From: Burkholderiales bacterium
GTDB taxonomy: Bacteria > Pseudomonadota > Gammaproteobacteria > Burkholderiales > WYBJ01
Direction of reading: 5' to 3'
DNA length: 64,000 nucleotides
NCBI GenBank assembly: GCA_022841915.1
Contig: JALHQN010000015.1
Location: forward strand, 1-64,000
Below, piece after piece: positions 42,542 through 50,320 of the stretch; the stretch's first letter is position 1, and each line of letters opens with the position of its first letter. Under the pieces are notes generated by a model. That model did not search any database. It had not been told where the DNA came from and worked only from the letters and a program-made list of their open reading frames with translations. The position numbers and the translations under genes were made by a program.

Positions 42542-43204
42542 ATGTCCAAGCTACGCGTCCTGTTGGCCGACGATCACGCCATGATGCGTGATGGGCTATC
42601 GATGCTCATCAATGGGCAACCCGACATGACGGTCGTGGCCCAGGCGACGACAGGTCGAGAGGCGGTGGCGCTCGCGAAGGCGACGCCCTCGGACGTCGCG
42701 GTTCTGGATACGCCCATGCCGGACATGCTCGACGGCGATGCTGCCGAGGCGATCGTGGCGTCCTGCCCCGGCACTCGCGTCATCGCGCTTACCAATCATG
42801 CGGACGACGCGCATGTCCGCCGACTCCTGCAGGCCGGTGCCAACGGCTACGTGGTGAAGAGCAGTGCCGCGGATGCGCTCATCAGCGCCATCCGCACGGT
42901 GGCCCGAGGGGGTACGTATGTGGAACCTCGGCTCATGGGTGATCTGCTGTCGTGCGGGTCGGCGGTCTCGGGCAAGGATGGCCGAGGAAGCCCCAAACTC
43001 AGTCTGCGCGAAGAGGAAGTGCTGAACTACATCGCTTGGGGGCTGAGCAACAAGGAGATCGCCGCGCAGCTCGGTATCAGCATCAAGACCGTCGAGTCCT
43101 ACAAGGCTTCCGGCACGGAGAAGCTCTGTCTGCATTCCCGGGCGGAGATCGTCAGGTACGCCGTGCTCCGCGGGTGGCTCAGTCGGGATCGCGTTCCGGA
43201 ATAG
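42542..43204 (+). CDS. LuxR/NarL-family response regulator
   Basis: 220 residues; AAGGGAAC precedes the ATG and the frame upstream is non-coding. Receiver domain with acidic pair Asp10-Asp11, phospho-acceptor Asp56 (VAVLDTPMP) and Lys near 105 (YVVKSSAADAL). A Gly/Ser linker leads to a NarL-type helix-turn-helix (LSLREEEVLNYIAWGLSNKEIAAQ, then ISIKTVESYK). Likely activated by the hybrid kinase or another kinase and binds DNA as a dimer. Target genes are not shown, but the sulfide-related genes follow directly. Confidence 0.92.
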   Translation: MSKLRVLLADDHAMMRDGLSMLINGQPDMTVVAQATTGREAVALAKATPSDVAVLDTPMPDMLDGDAAEAIVASCPGTRVIALTNHADDAHVRRLLQAGANGYVVKSSAADALISAIRTVARGGTYVEPRLMGDLLSCGSAVSGKDGRGSPKLSLREEEVLNYIAWGLSNKEIAAQLGISIKTVESYKASGTEKLCLHSRAEIVRYAVLRGWLSRDRVPE

Positions 43205-43310
43205 TTCGGCGAGGACGCGCGCACCGGACACCGCATCCCGTGCATGCCATTCTTCCATGCCTGTTCGTCCGACCGATCAGGACGTCGACGAGGGCGACGA
43301 GTCTTGTCTG

Positions 43311-43326
43311 TGTGACTGTGGTCACC
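43311..43326. promoter_or_regulatory. CRP/FNR-type half-site dyad
   Basis: TGTGA-N6-TCACC is one base off the CRP consensus TGTGA-N6-TCACA and lies about 75-90 bp upstream of the DUF2892 start, a normal activator position. The same bases contain GTGAC-N4-GTCAC. Confidence 0.4.
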
Positions 43327-43362
43327 GATAGACGGGACGGTCTGTCCTAACATGATTCGCGT

Positions 43363-43378
43363 GTGCTCGTTCGAGCAC
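43363..43378. promoter_or_regulatory. Palindrome GTGCTCG-TT-CGAGCAC, possible operator
   Basis: Two perfect 7-base arms around TT, ending 21 bp before the ATG of the DUF2892 gene. The position fits a repressor operator overlapping the promoter or 5' leader. No T-run follows, so a terminator is unlikely. Confidence 0.4.
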
Positions 43379-43399
43379 GCTTATCGGGAGTGACGAATC

Positions 43400-43591
43400 A
43401 TGCAGGCAAACGTCGGTGGTATCGATCGCATTTTGCGCATCGTGGTCGGAATCGTGCTCATCGCGCTCGCGGCTTCGGGGAGCGTCGGGGCATGGGGCTA
43501 CATCGGGGTCGTCCCCTTGCTCACCGGGCTCGTCGGCTGGTGTCCCGCCTATCTGCCCTTCGGCTTCAAGACATGCAAGACCCATAGCTGA
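43400..43591 (+). CDS. DUF2892 / YgaP-like membrane protein
   Basis: 63 residues. The N-terminus NVGGIDRILRIVVGIVLIALA is typical of the DUF2892 inner-membrane family; a second hydrophobic segment YIGVVPLLTGLVGWCPAYLP carries a conserved Cys and ends in FGFKTC. GGGAG lies 12 bases before the ATG. Proteins of this family often occur with rhodanese or sulfide-oxidising genes; here the sulfide:quinone reductase gene begins 248 bp downstream, which supports a role in sulfur metabolism. Confidence 0.85.
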   Translation: MQANVGGIDRILRIVVGIVLIALAASGSVGAWGYIGVVPLLTGLVGWCPAYLPFGFKTCKTHS

Positions 43592-43604
43592 TTGGGGTTC
43601 TGAT

Positions 43605-43621
43605 CGCCGGGGTTCCCGGCG
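43605..43621 (+). terminator. 7-bp hairpin after DUF2892 gene
   Basis: CGCCGGG and CCCGGCG pair around GTT, 13 bases after the stop. No T-run, but a second and stronger hairpin follows six bases later. Confidence 0.4.
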
Positions 43622-43626
43622 AGTGG

Positions 43627-43656
43627 CATGAACGGCGCGGGATGGCGCCGTTCATG
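43627..43656. repeat. Perfect 12-bp inverted repeat
   Basis: CATGAACGGCGC and GCGCCGTTCATG are exact complements around GGGATG. It can form a stable RNA hairpin downstream of the DUF2892 gene, or act as a DNA operator for the following reductase gene, whose start lies about 180 bp further. Confidence 0.55.
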
Positions 43657-43839
43657 GCGCATTGACGATCGTCTCTGGCGCACGTCCGGGAAGCCCGGCA
43701 TGAGGCCGTGATTGCACTGCCTCTTGTTCGGCGGCTGGACATGGTGGCCGCGGTGTCGGCCGCTCGGGCTGTCTGCTCTGTGTGCGATGGTTTGATCGGA
43801 ATCAATTCAGAACGCCGATTTGCTGCTAACGTGCCAAGC

Positions 43840-45144
43840 ATGAACACTCATGACATGCAACTGCAGCGCAGGCGGTTTCTGCAGTGGGCTGCTGCAAGCG
43901 CGTTGATGGCATCGGCCGCAACGCAGGCTCAGGTCCGATCGTCGGCCCACATCGTGATCGTCGGTGCGGGAGCGGCGGGGATCAGCATGGCAGCCAGGCT
44001 GCGTGCGCAGTTACGCGGGGCGCGGATCACCTTGCTGGGTGCGGCACAGCAGCACGTCTACCAGCCGGGCCTCACCCTCGTGGCGGCGGGATTGTGGCGT
44101 CCGGAACAGGTGGTCGAGCCTCAAAGCCGCTGGATACCCAAGGGGATCGAGTGGGTGGCCGAGGATGCGGCTGAGATCGATCCGGTGGCCAAGCGGGTCA
44201 CGACCGGAGGCGGACGCCGGCTAAGCTACGATTTTCTCGTCGTGGCCACTGGGCTGGAGCTCGCATATGACGCGATCGAGGGCTTCGGTCCGGAGATGAT
44301 CGGAAGCAACGGCATCGGGTGCGTCTACGGCGGGCCCGAGGCGGCGCTGGCGACGTACCGCATGATGGAGCAGGTGGTGGAAAAGGGTGGGGAAGCGCTA
44401 CTGACGCTGCCGCACACGCCACTCAAATGCGCCGGTGCGCCCTTGAAGCTCACCTTCATCCTGGATGATCTTTTGCGGCGTCGCGGCGCTCGTGAGCGCA
44501 CTCGGGTACGCTTTCATTCCTCGCTTCCGGTCGTATTCGGCGTCCCCTCGGTCAACAGCCGCGTGCTCGAACTGTGGCGCGAGCGCGATATCGGCGTGGT
44601 GTTCGAGCGGCGTCTCGTGGGGCTCGACGCCACACGTCGTGTCGCCGTCTTTTCCACCAAGGAAGGCAAGGTGGAGGAGCCCTACACCTATGTGCATGTC
44701 GTGCCGCCGATGCGGGCACCGAGTGTCGTCAGGAACAGCCCGCTCGCGATTCGCCAGGGTGGACTCGCCGAGGGCGGCTGGCTGGATGTCGACAAGGGGA
44801 CGCTGCGCCACCAGCAGTTCGCGGATGTGTTCGGCTGCGGGGACATCAACGGCACGCCACGCGGAAAGACCGCGGCGACGGTGAAGAAGAGCGGCATCGT
44901 CGCTGCGGCGAACCTGGCCGCGGTCATCGCCGGACAAGAGCCGAAGCTGCAATTCGATGGTTATACCTCGTGCCCGATGGTGACCAGCTACGGCCGCGCG
45001 ATGCTGATCGAGTTCGATTACGATGGGCGACTCACCCCCTCGATCCCGGGTGTCGAACCGCTGGTGGAGAGCTGGTTCGCCTGGTTCCTGGAGGAACGCA
45101 TGCTCAAGCCCGCCTACTATGCGATGCTGAAAGGATGGACTTGA
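43840..45144 (+). CDS. sqr: Sulfide:quinone oxidoreductase, type II, with Tat-like signal
   Basis: 434 residues. The N-terminus has a twin-arginine stretch QRRRFLQWAAASALMAS followed by a hydrophobic segment, then the FAD site IVIVGAGAAGISMAARL. Redox cysteines: Cys197 in HTPLKCAGAP, the hallmark of type II enzymes, and Cys378 in YTSCPM. GCGDINGTPRGKTAATV contacts FAD. It should oxidise sulfide to sulfane sulfur and reduce the quinone pool. No good ribosome site is visible before the ATG at 43840; ATG 43855 is an alternative. It overlaps the next gene by one base. Confidence 0.87.
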   Translation: MNTHDMQLQRRRFLQWAAASALMASAATQAQVRSSAHIVIVGAGAAGISMAARLRAQLRGARITLLGAAQQHVYQPGLTLVAAGLWRPEQVVEPQSRWIPKGIEWVAEDAAEIDPVAKRVTTGGGRRLSYDFLVVATGLELAYDAIEGFGPEMIGSNGIGCVYGGPEAALATYRMMEQVVEKGGEALLTLPHTPLKCAGAPLKLTFILDDLLRRRGARERTRVRFHSSLPVVFGVPSVNSRVLELWRERDIGVVFERRLVGLDATRRVAVFSTKEGKVEEPYTYVHVVPPMRAPSVVRNSPLAIRQGGLAEGGWLDVDKGTLRHQQFADVFGCGDINGTPRGKTAATVKKSGIVAAANLAAVIAGQEPKLQFDGYTSCPMVTSYGRAMLIEFDYDGRLTPSIPGVEPLVESWFAWFLEERMLKPAYYAMLKGWT

Positions 45145-45494
45145 TGGAAGCCCTGACCGACCATCTCGCAGTCGTCGCGATGACGCTACTGCTCGAATGG
45201 CCGCTTGCGCTGGCGGTCGTCGCCGTTCCGTTGTTCGTCTTGCTCGTGCAGATCCGTACCGGTGGCTGGACGCAGAGGCGAAGGCTCAATGCCGCTCGGT
45301 GGGGATTCGTCGCGGGGGTGGCGGCGGGCGTGCCGCTCGCGTTCGCTTTCGTCGGCGGCGGCGTCGGCGATCTCAACTACTGGCTTGATTGGGTGTTTCT
45401 GACCATCATCGGCCTGGCGGCCGGCGGTTACGTCGCGTTGCTCGCCTATCTGCTGGCAGGACGCAGGGACCCGGCTGCAGCGCAGCCGGTTTGA
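45144..45494 (+). CDS. Small integral membrane protein linked to sqr
   Basis: 116 residues with three to four hydrophobic segments (VVAMTLLLEWPLALAVVAVPLFVLL; FVAGVAAGVPLAFAFVGGG; WVFLTIIGLAAGGYVALLAYLL). ATG overlaps the reductase stop (TGATG) and uses AAAGGA nine bases upstream; an ATG nine bases earlier is also possible. I do not recognise the family. Tight coupling to the reductase suggests a membrane partner, for example in quinone or electron transfer, but this is inference. Confidence 0.75.
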   Translation: MEALTDHLAVVAMTLLLEWPLALAVVAVPLFVLLVQIRTGGWTQRRRLNAARWGFVAGVAAGVPLAFAFVGGGVGDLNYWLDWVFLTIIGLAAGGYVALLAYLLAGRRDPAAAQPV

Positions 45495-45499
45495 GCGGC

Positions 45500-45522
45500 G
45501 CGACGGCGCAGGGCGCCGTCGC
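45500..45522. terminator. Perfect 10-bp hairpin between convergent genes
   Basis: GCGACGGCGC pairs with GCGCCGTCGC around AGG, five bases after the membrane-protein stop and 21 bases before the Bug stop. No T-run is adjacent. Confidence 0.5.
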
Positions 45523-45543
45523 AGGGTGCGACCGGGTCGCCCC

Positions 45544-46521
45544 CTATTGATACTTGATGCCGGCAGCCCGGATGATCTTGCCGAATCGATCGATGTCCCG
45601 CTTGATGATTTCCGCGGTCTGCTCCGGTCCGTGAAAGTAGGGAACGAAGCCCTGCGCATCGAGCTTCTTCTGGGTTTCGGGCATCGCGACCAGCCTTTGA
45701 ATCTCGCCGGCGATCTTGTCGATGATGGCTTTCGGGGTGCCCGCTGGCGCGCCGACGCCTTGCCAGGTCTTCAAGCTGACCTCCGCATAGCCCGACTCCG
45801 CCATGCTCGGCACATCGGGCAGCGCGCTCAAGCGCTTGTCGCCCGTGATCGCGAGCGCGCGCAGCTTGCGGTTTTGCACATGTGTGACGATGTTGACCGG
45901 CACGGCCATGATGAACTGAACCTGGCCGCCGATGACGTCGATCATGGCGTTTCCGGCACCCTTGTAGGGCACCTGTATCGTCTTGATCTTCGCCACCATG
46001 TTGAACAGCTGCGGCGCAAGGTTGGTCGATCCGCCGTGGCTCGACGAGGCGTAGTTGAGTTCGCCGGGTCGTCGCTGGGCCAGCGCGACGAATTCCTTGA
46101 CGCTCTTGACCGGCAGCGACGGATGCACGGCGAATAGGTTCTCGTAGCTCGAGACCGTCGCGATGGGGGCGATGTCCTTGACCGCGTCGTAGGGGATATC
46201 CTTTACCAGGGTCACGTTCGAGCACAGCGCGCTGCCGATGTAGATCAAGGTATAGCCATCGGGCTTCGATTTCACACCGGCGGCTGTCCCGAGAACCGTG
46301 TTGGCGCCAGGCCGATTGTCGATCAGCACTTGCTGACCCCAAGCCTCCACCAGACGATCACCGACCAGGCGCGACGTCCACGTCGTGCTGCCGCCGGGCG
46401 AGTAGGGAACGATGTAGCGGATGGGACGGTTGGGATAGTCTTGTTGCGCAGAGGCCGCGCCGATCAGGCCGACCATGACGGCCGAGCCTATGCAGCGCAC
46501 CGTAAGGGCTGTAACGTGCAT
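45544..46521 (-). CDS. Bug-family receptor, second of minus-strand tandem pair
   Basis: 325 residues; GGAGGAG lies eight bases upstream of the ATG and the longer frame is rejected. Signal peptide RCIGSAVMVGLIGAASAQ. Motifs: VPYSPGGSTTWTSR, where the usual Asp is Trp/Thr, DNRPGANT, PDGYTLIYIGSALCSNV and QVPYKGAGN. It is nearly the same protein as the next upstream minus-strand receptor; the loop that normally holds the ligand-binding Asp is changed in both, which defines a distinct subgroup. Confidence 0.88.
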   Translation of the reverse strand: MHVTALTVRCIGSAVMVGLIGAASAQQDYPNRPIRYIVPYSPGGSTTWTSRLVGDRLVEAWGQQVLIDNRPGANTVLGTAAGVKSKPDGYTLIYIGSALCSNVTLVKDIPYDAVKDIAPIATVSSYENLFAVHPSLPVKSVKEFVALAQRRPGELNYASSSHGGSTNLAPQLFNMVAKIKTIQVPYKGAGNAMIDVIGGQVQFIMAVPVNIVTHVQNRKLRALAITGDKRLSALPDVPSMAESGYAEVSLKTWQGVGAPAGTPKAIIDKIAGEIQRLVAMPETQKKLDAQGFVPYFHGPEQTAEIIKRDIDRFGKIIRAAGIKYQ

Positions 46522-46722
46522 TGATTTCACTCCTCCAGGGGGACACACAGAAACGCCCGATCGCGGTTTTTCGCCAGCCGCGCCTTCAGGCATGTACGCA
46601 GCCCGCATTCTGACATTGCTGCACAGGCTTGTCCCCTGGAAGTGAACGCATTGGAAGTGAACGCGTGCGGCAGCGCGGTTGCTCTGTCGCATCGAGGCCC
46701 CCCCGGGATGCCGACGTGATGG

Positions 46723-47697
46723 TCAATACTTGATGTTGGCTGCCCTGATGATTTTGCCGAACCGCTCGATGTCGGTCTTGATCATCTCCGCCGTCTTGCT
46801 CGGGCCGTTGTAGTAGGGCTCGAAGCCCTGGGCTTCGAGCTTCTTGTGCGTTTCCGGCATCGCCACGAGTTTCTCGACCTCCGCGGCGATCTTGTCGATG
46901 ATGGCCTTGGGCGTGCCTGCGGGCGCGCCCACGCCCTGCCAGGTTTTCAGCGATACCCCCGGGTAACCGACCTCGGCCAGGCTGGGCACATCGGGCAGGG
47001 TACTCAGGCGCTTGTCCCCGGTCACGGCGAGCGCGCGCAGCTTGCCGTTGCGCACGTGGGTGACGATGTTGACAGGTACCGACATGATGTACTGAACCTG
47101 GCCACCCATCACATCCATCATGGCATTGCCGGCGCCCTTGTACGGCACTTGCGTGGTCTCGATCCCGGCCACCATGTTGAACAGGCGCGGCGCGAGATTG
47201 GTCGAGCCGCCGTGGCTGGATGAGGCGAACATGAGTTCTCCGGGGCGGCGCTTGGCCAGCGCGACGAATTCCTTCACCGTCTTGACCGGCAGGGAGGGAT
47301 GCACGGCGAAGAGATTTTCGTAGCCGGATACGGTCGCGATGGGCGCGATGTCGCGAATGGTATCGTACGGCAAGTCCTTCACCAGGGTCACGTTCGAGCA
47401 AAGCGCGCTGCCGATGTAGATCAGGGTGTAGCCATCGGGTTTGGATCGTACGCCAGCCTCGGTCCCGATCACGGTGTTGGCGCCCGGGCGGTTGTCGATC
47501 AGGACCCGTTCGCGCCAGACTGCTGTGAGATGCTCGCCGACCAGATTGGCTGTCCACGATGTACTGCCCCCGGGCGAGTACGGCACGATCCACCGTATCG
47601 GGCGATCGGGATAGGTGTCGTCGGCATATGCTGCAGGGGCAACGCCGATTGCCAGGGTCGAAACGAGCACTACGCCGCGCGAGATCTGATGACTCAT
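46723..47697 (-). CDS. Bug-family receptor, first of minus-strand tandem pair
   Basis: 324 residues with signal peptide GVVLVSTLAIGVAPAAYA. Motifs VPYSPGGSTSWTAN, DNRPGANT, PDGYTLIYIGSALCSNV and QVPYKGAGN match the neighbouring copy, and both end in FGKIIRAAxIKY. GAGGAG precedes the ATG. Separated from the copy by 201 bp, so each may have its own promoter. Tandem duplication with partial divergence is the simplest explanation. Confidence 0.88.
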   Translation of the reverse strand: MSHQISRGVVLVSTLAIGVAPAAYADDTYPDRPIRWIVPYSPGGSTSWTANLVGEHLTAVWRERVLIDNRPGANTVIGTEAGVRSKPDGYTLIYIGSALCSNVTLVKDLPYDTIRDIAPIATVSGYENLFAVHPSLPVKTVKEFVALAKRRPGELMFASSSHGGSTNLAPRLFNMVAGIETTQVPYKGAGNAMMDVMGGQVQYIMSVPVNIVTHVRNGKLRALAVTGDKRLSTLPDVPSLAEVGYPGVSLKTWQGVGAPAGTPKAIIDKIAAEVEKLVAMPETHKKLEAQGFEPYYNGPSKTAEMIKTDIERFGKIIRAANIKY

Positions 47698-47873
47698 GGG
47701 CTCTCCTCCTTCGAAGGGTGTTCCTGGCGAAGTCGATGTCGAGCGACTGGACGCCAGAATGGAGCGGTCAGACTACAGCCGCGGGTGGGTCGCAGTCAGC
47801 CTGGTCGGCCAGCGTACGGTGAAGCCATAGTGTGGAAGGGGCGAGTGCCCGTCAGGGCCGTGCCGCGGTCGGT

Positions 47874-47909
47874 ACAAAAGAAAAAGGGCGACTCGCGGTG
47901 GAGTCGCCC
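47874..47909 (-). terminator. Rho-independent terminator
   Basis: On the minus strand a perfect 9-bp stem GGGCGACTC/GAGTCGCCC with a 6-nt loop is followed by TTTTTCTTTTG. It lies about 80 bp after the stop of the MaoC-like gene pair. The clearest intrinsic terminator in the window. Confidence 0.9.
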
Positions 47910-47990
47910 TTGGTCTTCGTGCTGCTCGGTGTTCGAGGGTGGATGCAGGCTGGGCGCCGCCGGCAGCGCGGGCGGCGTCCGCTGTCGCCG

Positions 47991-48440
47991 CTACTCCTCG
48001 GCAGGCAGATAGCCGCTCGGCACCAGGCAGGCGCCCGAGCCTGCCGCCGTCGTATCGCCCTTCTGGTTGGTGGCGCCGATCTCGCAACGCACCCGCGTGC
48101 CGTTGGCTTCCTTCTCGAGCCCGGTGATCTTGCCGGTGAAGGTGACCGTATCGCCGGGGCGCACGGGACGCAGGAAGCGCAGATCCACCGTGCCGCCGCG
48201 ATTGAAGATGTCGGCACCGAAGAAGCGACGCAGCAACTCCAGGGAGAATGTCAGCGACATGCGACCCGAAGCGACGGTGCTGGTGGTGCCCAGCACGCCC
48301 TTGGCCGTCTCGGCGTCGGTGAACTGGCTGGGGCCCTCGGCGCCACCGCTCTTCTCGAAGGCGTTGATGGCGTCTTGCGTCATGGTCTTGCTCAGCGGCG
48401 TGATCGCGTCGCCGATCTTGTAGCTGCGGGTCATTGCCAT
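47991..48440 (-). CDS. MaoC-like hot-dog dehydratase, second of pair
   Basis: 149 residues, hot-dog fold. FLRPVRPGDTVTFTGKITGLEKEANGT is the typical strand-turn segment of MaoC/FAS1-type dehydratases. The strict hydratase-2 signature with D-x-N-P-x-H is not visible, so it may be the non-catalytic half of a heterodimer or bind an acyl-CoA. Its start overlaps the end of the upstream MaoC-like gene by 10 bases; GAGGTAGGAAAG precedes the ATG. Predicted to hydrate or dehydrate an enoyl-CoA together with that partner. Confidence 0.8.
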   Translation of the reverse strand: MAMTRSYKIGDAITPLSKTMTQDAINAFEKSGGAEGPSQFTDAETAKGVLGTTSTVASGRMSLTFSLELLRRFFGADIFNRGGTVDLRFLRPVRPGDTVTFTGKITGLEKEANGTRVRCEIGATNQKGDTTAAGSGACLVPSGYLPAEE

Positions 48441-48859
48441 TTCTTTCCTACCTCCGAGGGCTGCTTGAGTTCATGGGTGATCACGCGATCGAGCAAACGT
48501 CCATCCTCGTCCACGGAGACGGCTTCGGTCACGATGTAGTTCTTGCCTCGACGTGCGTACTTGTCGGCTATCCAAGCCTGCACGGTGATGCGCTTGCCGG
48601 CGATCGGCGCGTTGTAGCAGTGGAACGAGCAACGGGCGTTGACCGATCCATTGTCGCGGTAGGCATCGTTGTACTGGCGAACATCGACTTTGTGCGAAAT
48701 GGTCGGAAAGGCCGCTTCCGGATCCATCACGCCCTTGCGATATTCGTCGATCATTGCCTGGGTGAGCACGTAGGTGAAGGGCGGAAACTTCTCGCCGATC
48801 TCCAGCGCATCCCAGTCCAGAAGCTTGCGTGTGTCGTTTTCGCGCGGCGCATGCGACAT
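48431..48859 (-). CDS. MaoC-like hot-dog dehydratase, first of pair
   Basis: 142 residues; AGAGGA precedes the ATG by nine bases and the long frame upstream is rejected. Opens with LLDWDALEIGEKFPPFTYVLT, as in N-terminal MaoC-like/FAS1 dehydratase domains; CYNAPIAGKRITVQAWIADKY lies at the dimer strand. The two overlapping MaoC genes probably make a heteromeric enoyl-CoA hydratase. Divergent from a Bug receptor with about 340 bp between starts. Confidence 0.8.
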   Translation of the reverse strand: MSHAPRENDTRKLLDWDALEIGEKFPPFTYVLTQAMIDEYRKGVMDPEAAFPTISHKVDVRQYNDAYRDNGSVNARCSFHCYNAPIAGKRITVQAWIADKYARRGKNYIVTEAVSVDEDGRLLDRVITHELKQPSEVGKKWQ

Positions 48860-49201
48860 GCTGTTTTCCTCTCTGTGAACGGGCGTCCGGCCATGCCGGA
48901 CAAGTCTGCGACCACTCGACGCAGTAGCACAGCCAGATCGCTGCGAGCGTACCGGCACGACCGATTGGCCGGGATGGTGCGCACACCGGTCAGCCGTCGC
49001 CTGGACTTCAAGGTCGAGTGAGACACGGAATCTTAGACGATTCTGGAAGGACTCGGGAATGGTCGCGGCGCTGCTGCAGTGCATCGTGATGATCTTCGTA
49101 TCCCCGGCCAAGTCATTTTCGCGTACGTACAGCGCGCAGACGGTTATCATCGCAGTGCTGCTGCGATGCGGCAGCGCGGCGATGCCGCCTTGGACCAAAC
49201 C
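48860..49201. other. 342-bp divergent promoter region, MaoC pair and Bug gene
   Basis: Contains an inverted repeat CATCGCAG-N5-CTGCGATG (49148-49168), 34 bp before the Bug start. I see no small gene with ribosome site. The repeat could be an operator or a leader hairpin for the receptor gene. Confidence 0.4.
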
Positions 49202-50221
49202 ATGAGTGATACGAATATGACGCGTAACGCGACGAACGACGCCGTGCCTCCGGCGTTGAAGAAGGCGGCGGCCCTGCTGGGTTACGCTGCATTGGTTTTC
49301 GCTCCTGCAGCATTCGCGCAGGACAAGCTGCCCAACTATCCGACCAAATCGATCCGGCTGATCGTTACGGTCTCGCCCGGCGCCGGCGCCGATACGATCA
49401 CGCGGGCAGCGGGTCAAATCCTCAGCGACAAGATCGGGCAGTCGGTGGTCGTCGACAACCGGGCCGGCGGCGGGGGCGTCATAGGCACCGAACTGGTCGC
49501 TCGGGCGGCGCCCGACGGCTATACCATCCTGAGCTACGCCGATGCGCTGCTGTTGCTCGGTGCGACCAAGCGCGTGCCCTTCGACGTGCTGAAGACTTTC
49601 GAGCCCATCGTCACGATGACCTCGCAGCCCTACATTCTCGTCATTCAGCCCAATCTGCCGATCAAGGATCTGAAGGATTTCGTCGCCTATTCGCAGAAGG
49701 TGCCCCTGACCTACGGCAGTTCGGGCATCGGGGGGACCGTCCATATCGGCATGGAGCGCCTGGCTAAGGCCTCGGGTGCCAAGATGATGCATGTGCCCTT
49801 CAAGGGCACGGCGCCCTCGCTGATCGCGGTCATGAGCGGCGAGATCCACATGGTTGCGGGCAGTTCGATCGCGGCCGGATCTGCGGCCCGCACGGGCAAG
49901 GTTCGGGCGCTGGCCACACTGGGCCCGAAACGCATTCCTACGATGCCGGATCTGCCGACGTTCGCCGAGCAGGGCTTGCCCGGGTTCAGCCTCACCAACA
50001 ACTACCGGCTCTTCGCACCCGCGGGCACGCCCAAGCCGATCCTCGCCTTGATCAATCGCATCGTCAGCGACGGGATGCATTCGCCGCAAATGGCGCAGCG
50101 ACTTGCGGCCGACGGCGCGCAGCCGGGCGAGCGCGCCACGCCGGATGAGATCAAGGCGCAACTCGTCAAGGACTACGTCGCGCTGGAGAAGCAGGTCAAG
50201 GAGCTGAACCTCAAGTTCTGA
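49202..50221 (+). CDS. Bug-family receptor, dispersed third copy of tandem subgroup
   Basis: 339 residues; the ATG at 49202 has only a weak TTGGA in front and a second ATG at 49217 is possible. Signal peptide KKAAALLGYAALVFAPAAFA. Motifs TVSPGAGADTITR, DNRAGGGG, PDGYTILSYADA and HVPFKGTAP. The segment TKRVPFDVLKTFEPIV and TSQPYIL is shared with the receptors at 3883 and 5373, so this is a relative moved about 44 kb away. Ends at a strong bidirectional terminator. Confidence 0.87.
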   Translation: MSDTNMTRNATNDAVPPALKKAAALLGYAALVFAPAAFAQDKLPNYPTKSIRLIVTVSPGAGADTITRAAGQILSDKIGQSVVVDNRAGGGGVIGTELVARAAPDGYTILSYADALLLLGATKRVPFDVLKTFEPIVTMTSQPYILVIQPNLPIKDLKDFVAYSQKVPLTYGSSGIGGTVHIGMERLAKASGAKMMHVPFKGTAPSLIAVMSGEIHMVAGSSIAAGSAARTGKVRALATLGPKRIPTMPDLPTFAEQGLPGFSLTNNYRLFAPAGTPKPILALINRIVSDGMHSPQMAQRLAADGAQPGERATPDEIKAQLVKDYVALEKQVKELNLKF

Positions 50222-50250
50222 CCCGCAGCATCGCTCCGGGTGGACCACTG

Positions 50251-50288
50251 AAAAACGCCCGCCAGGCTTCGTGCCTGAGCGGGCGTTT
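50251..50288. terminator. Bidirectional Rho-independent terminator
   Basis: AAACGCCCGC and GCGGGCGTTT pair, with an inner stem CAGGC/GCCTG, one bulged A and loop TTCGT. A-run on the left and T-run on the right allow termination of both the Bug gene and the convergent dehydrogenase gene. Confidence 0.85.
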
Positions 50289-50320
50289 CGTCGAGTCCTT
50301 CGGGGCGGGCCCGAGACGGC

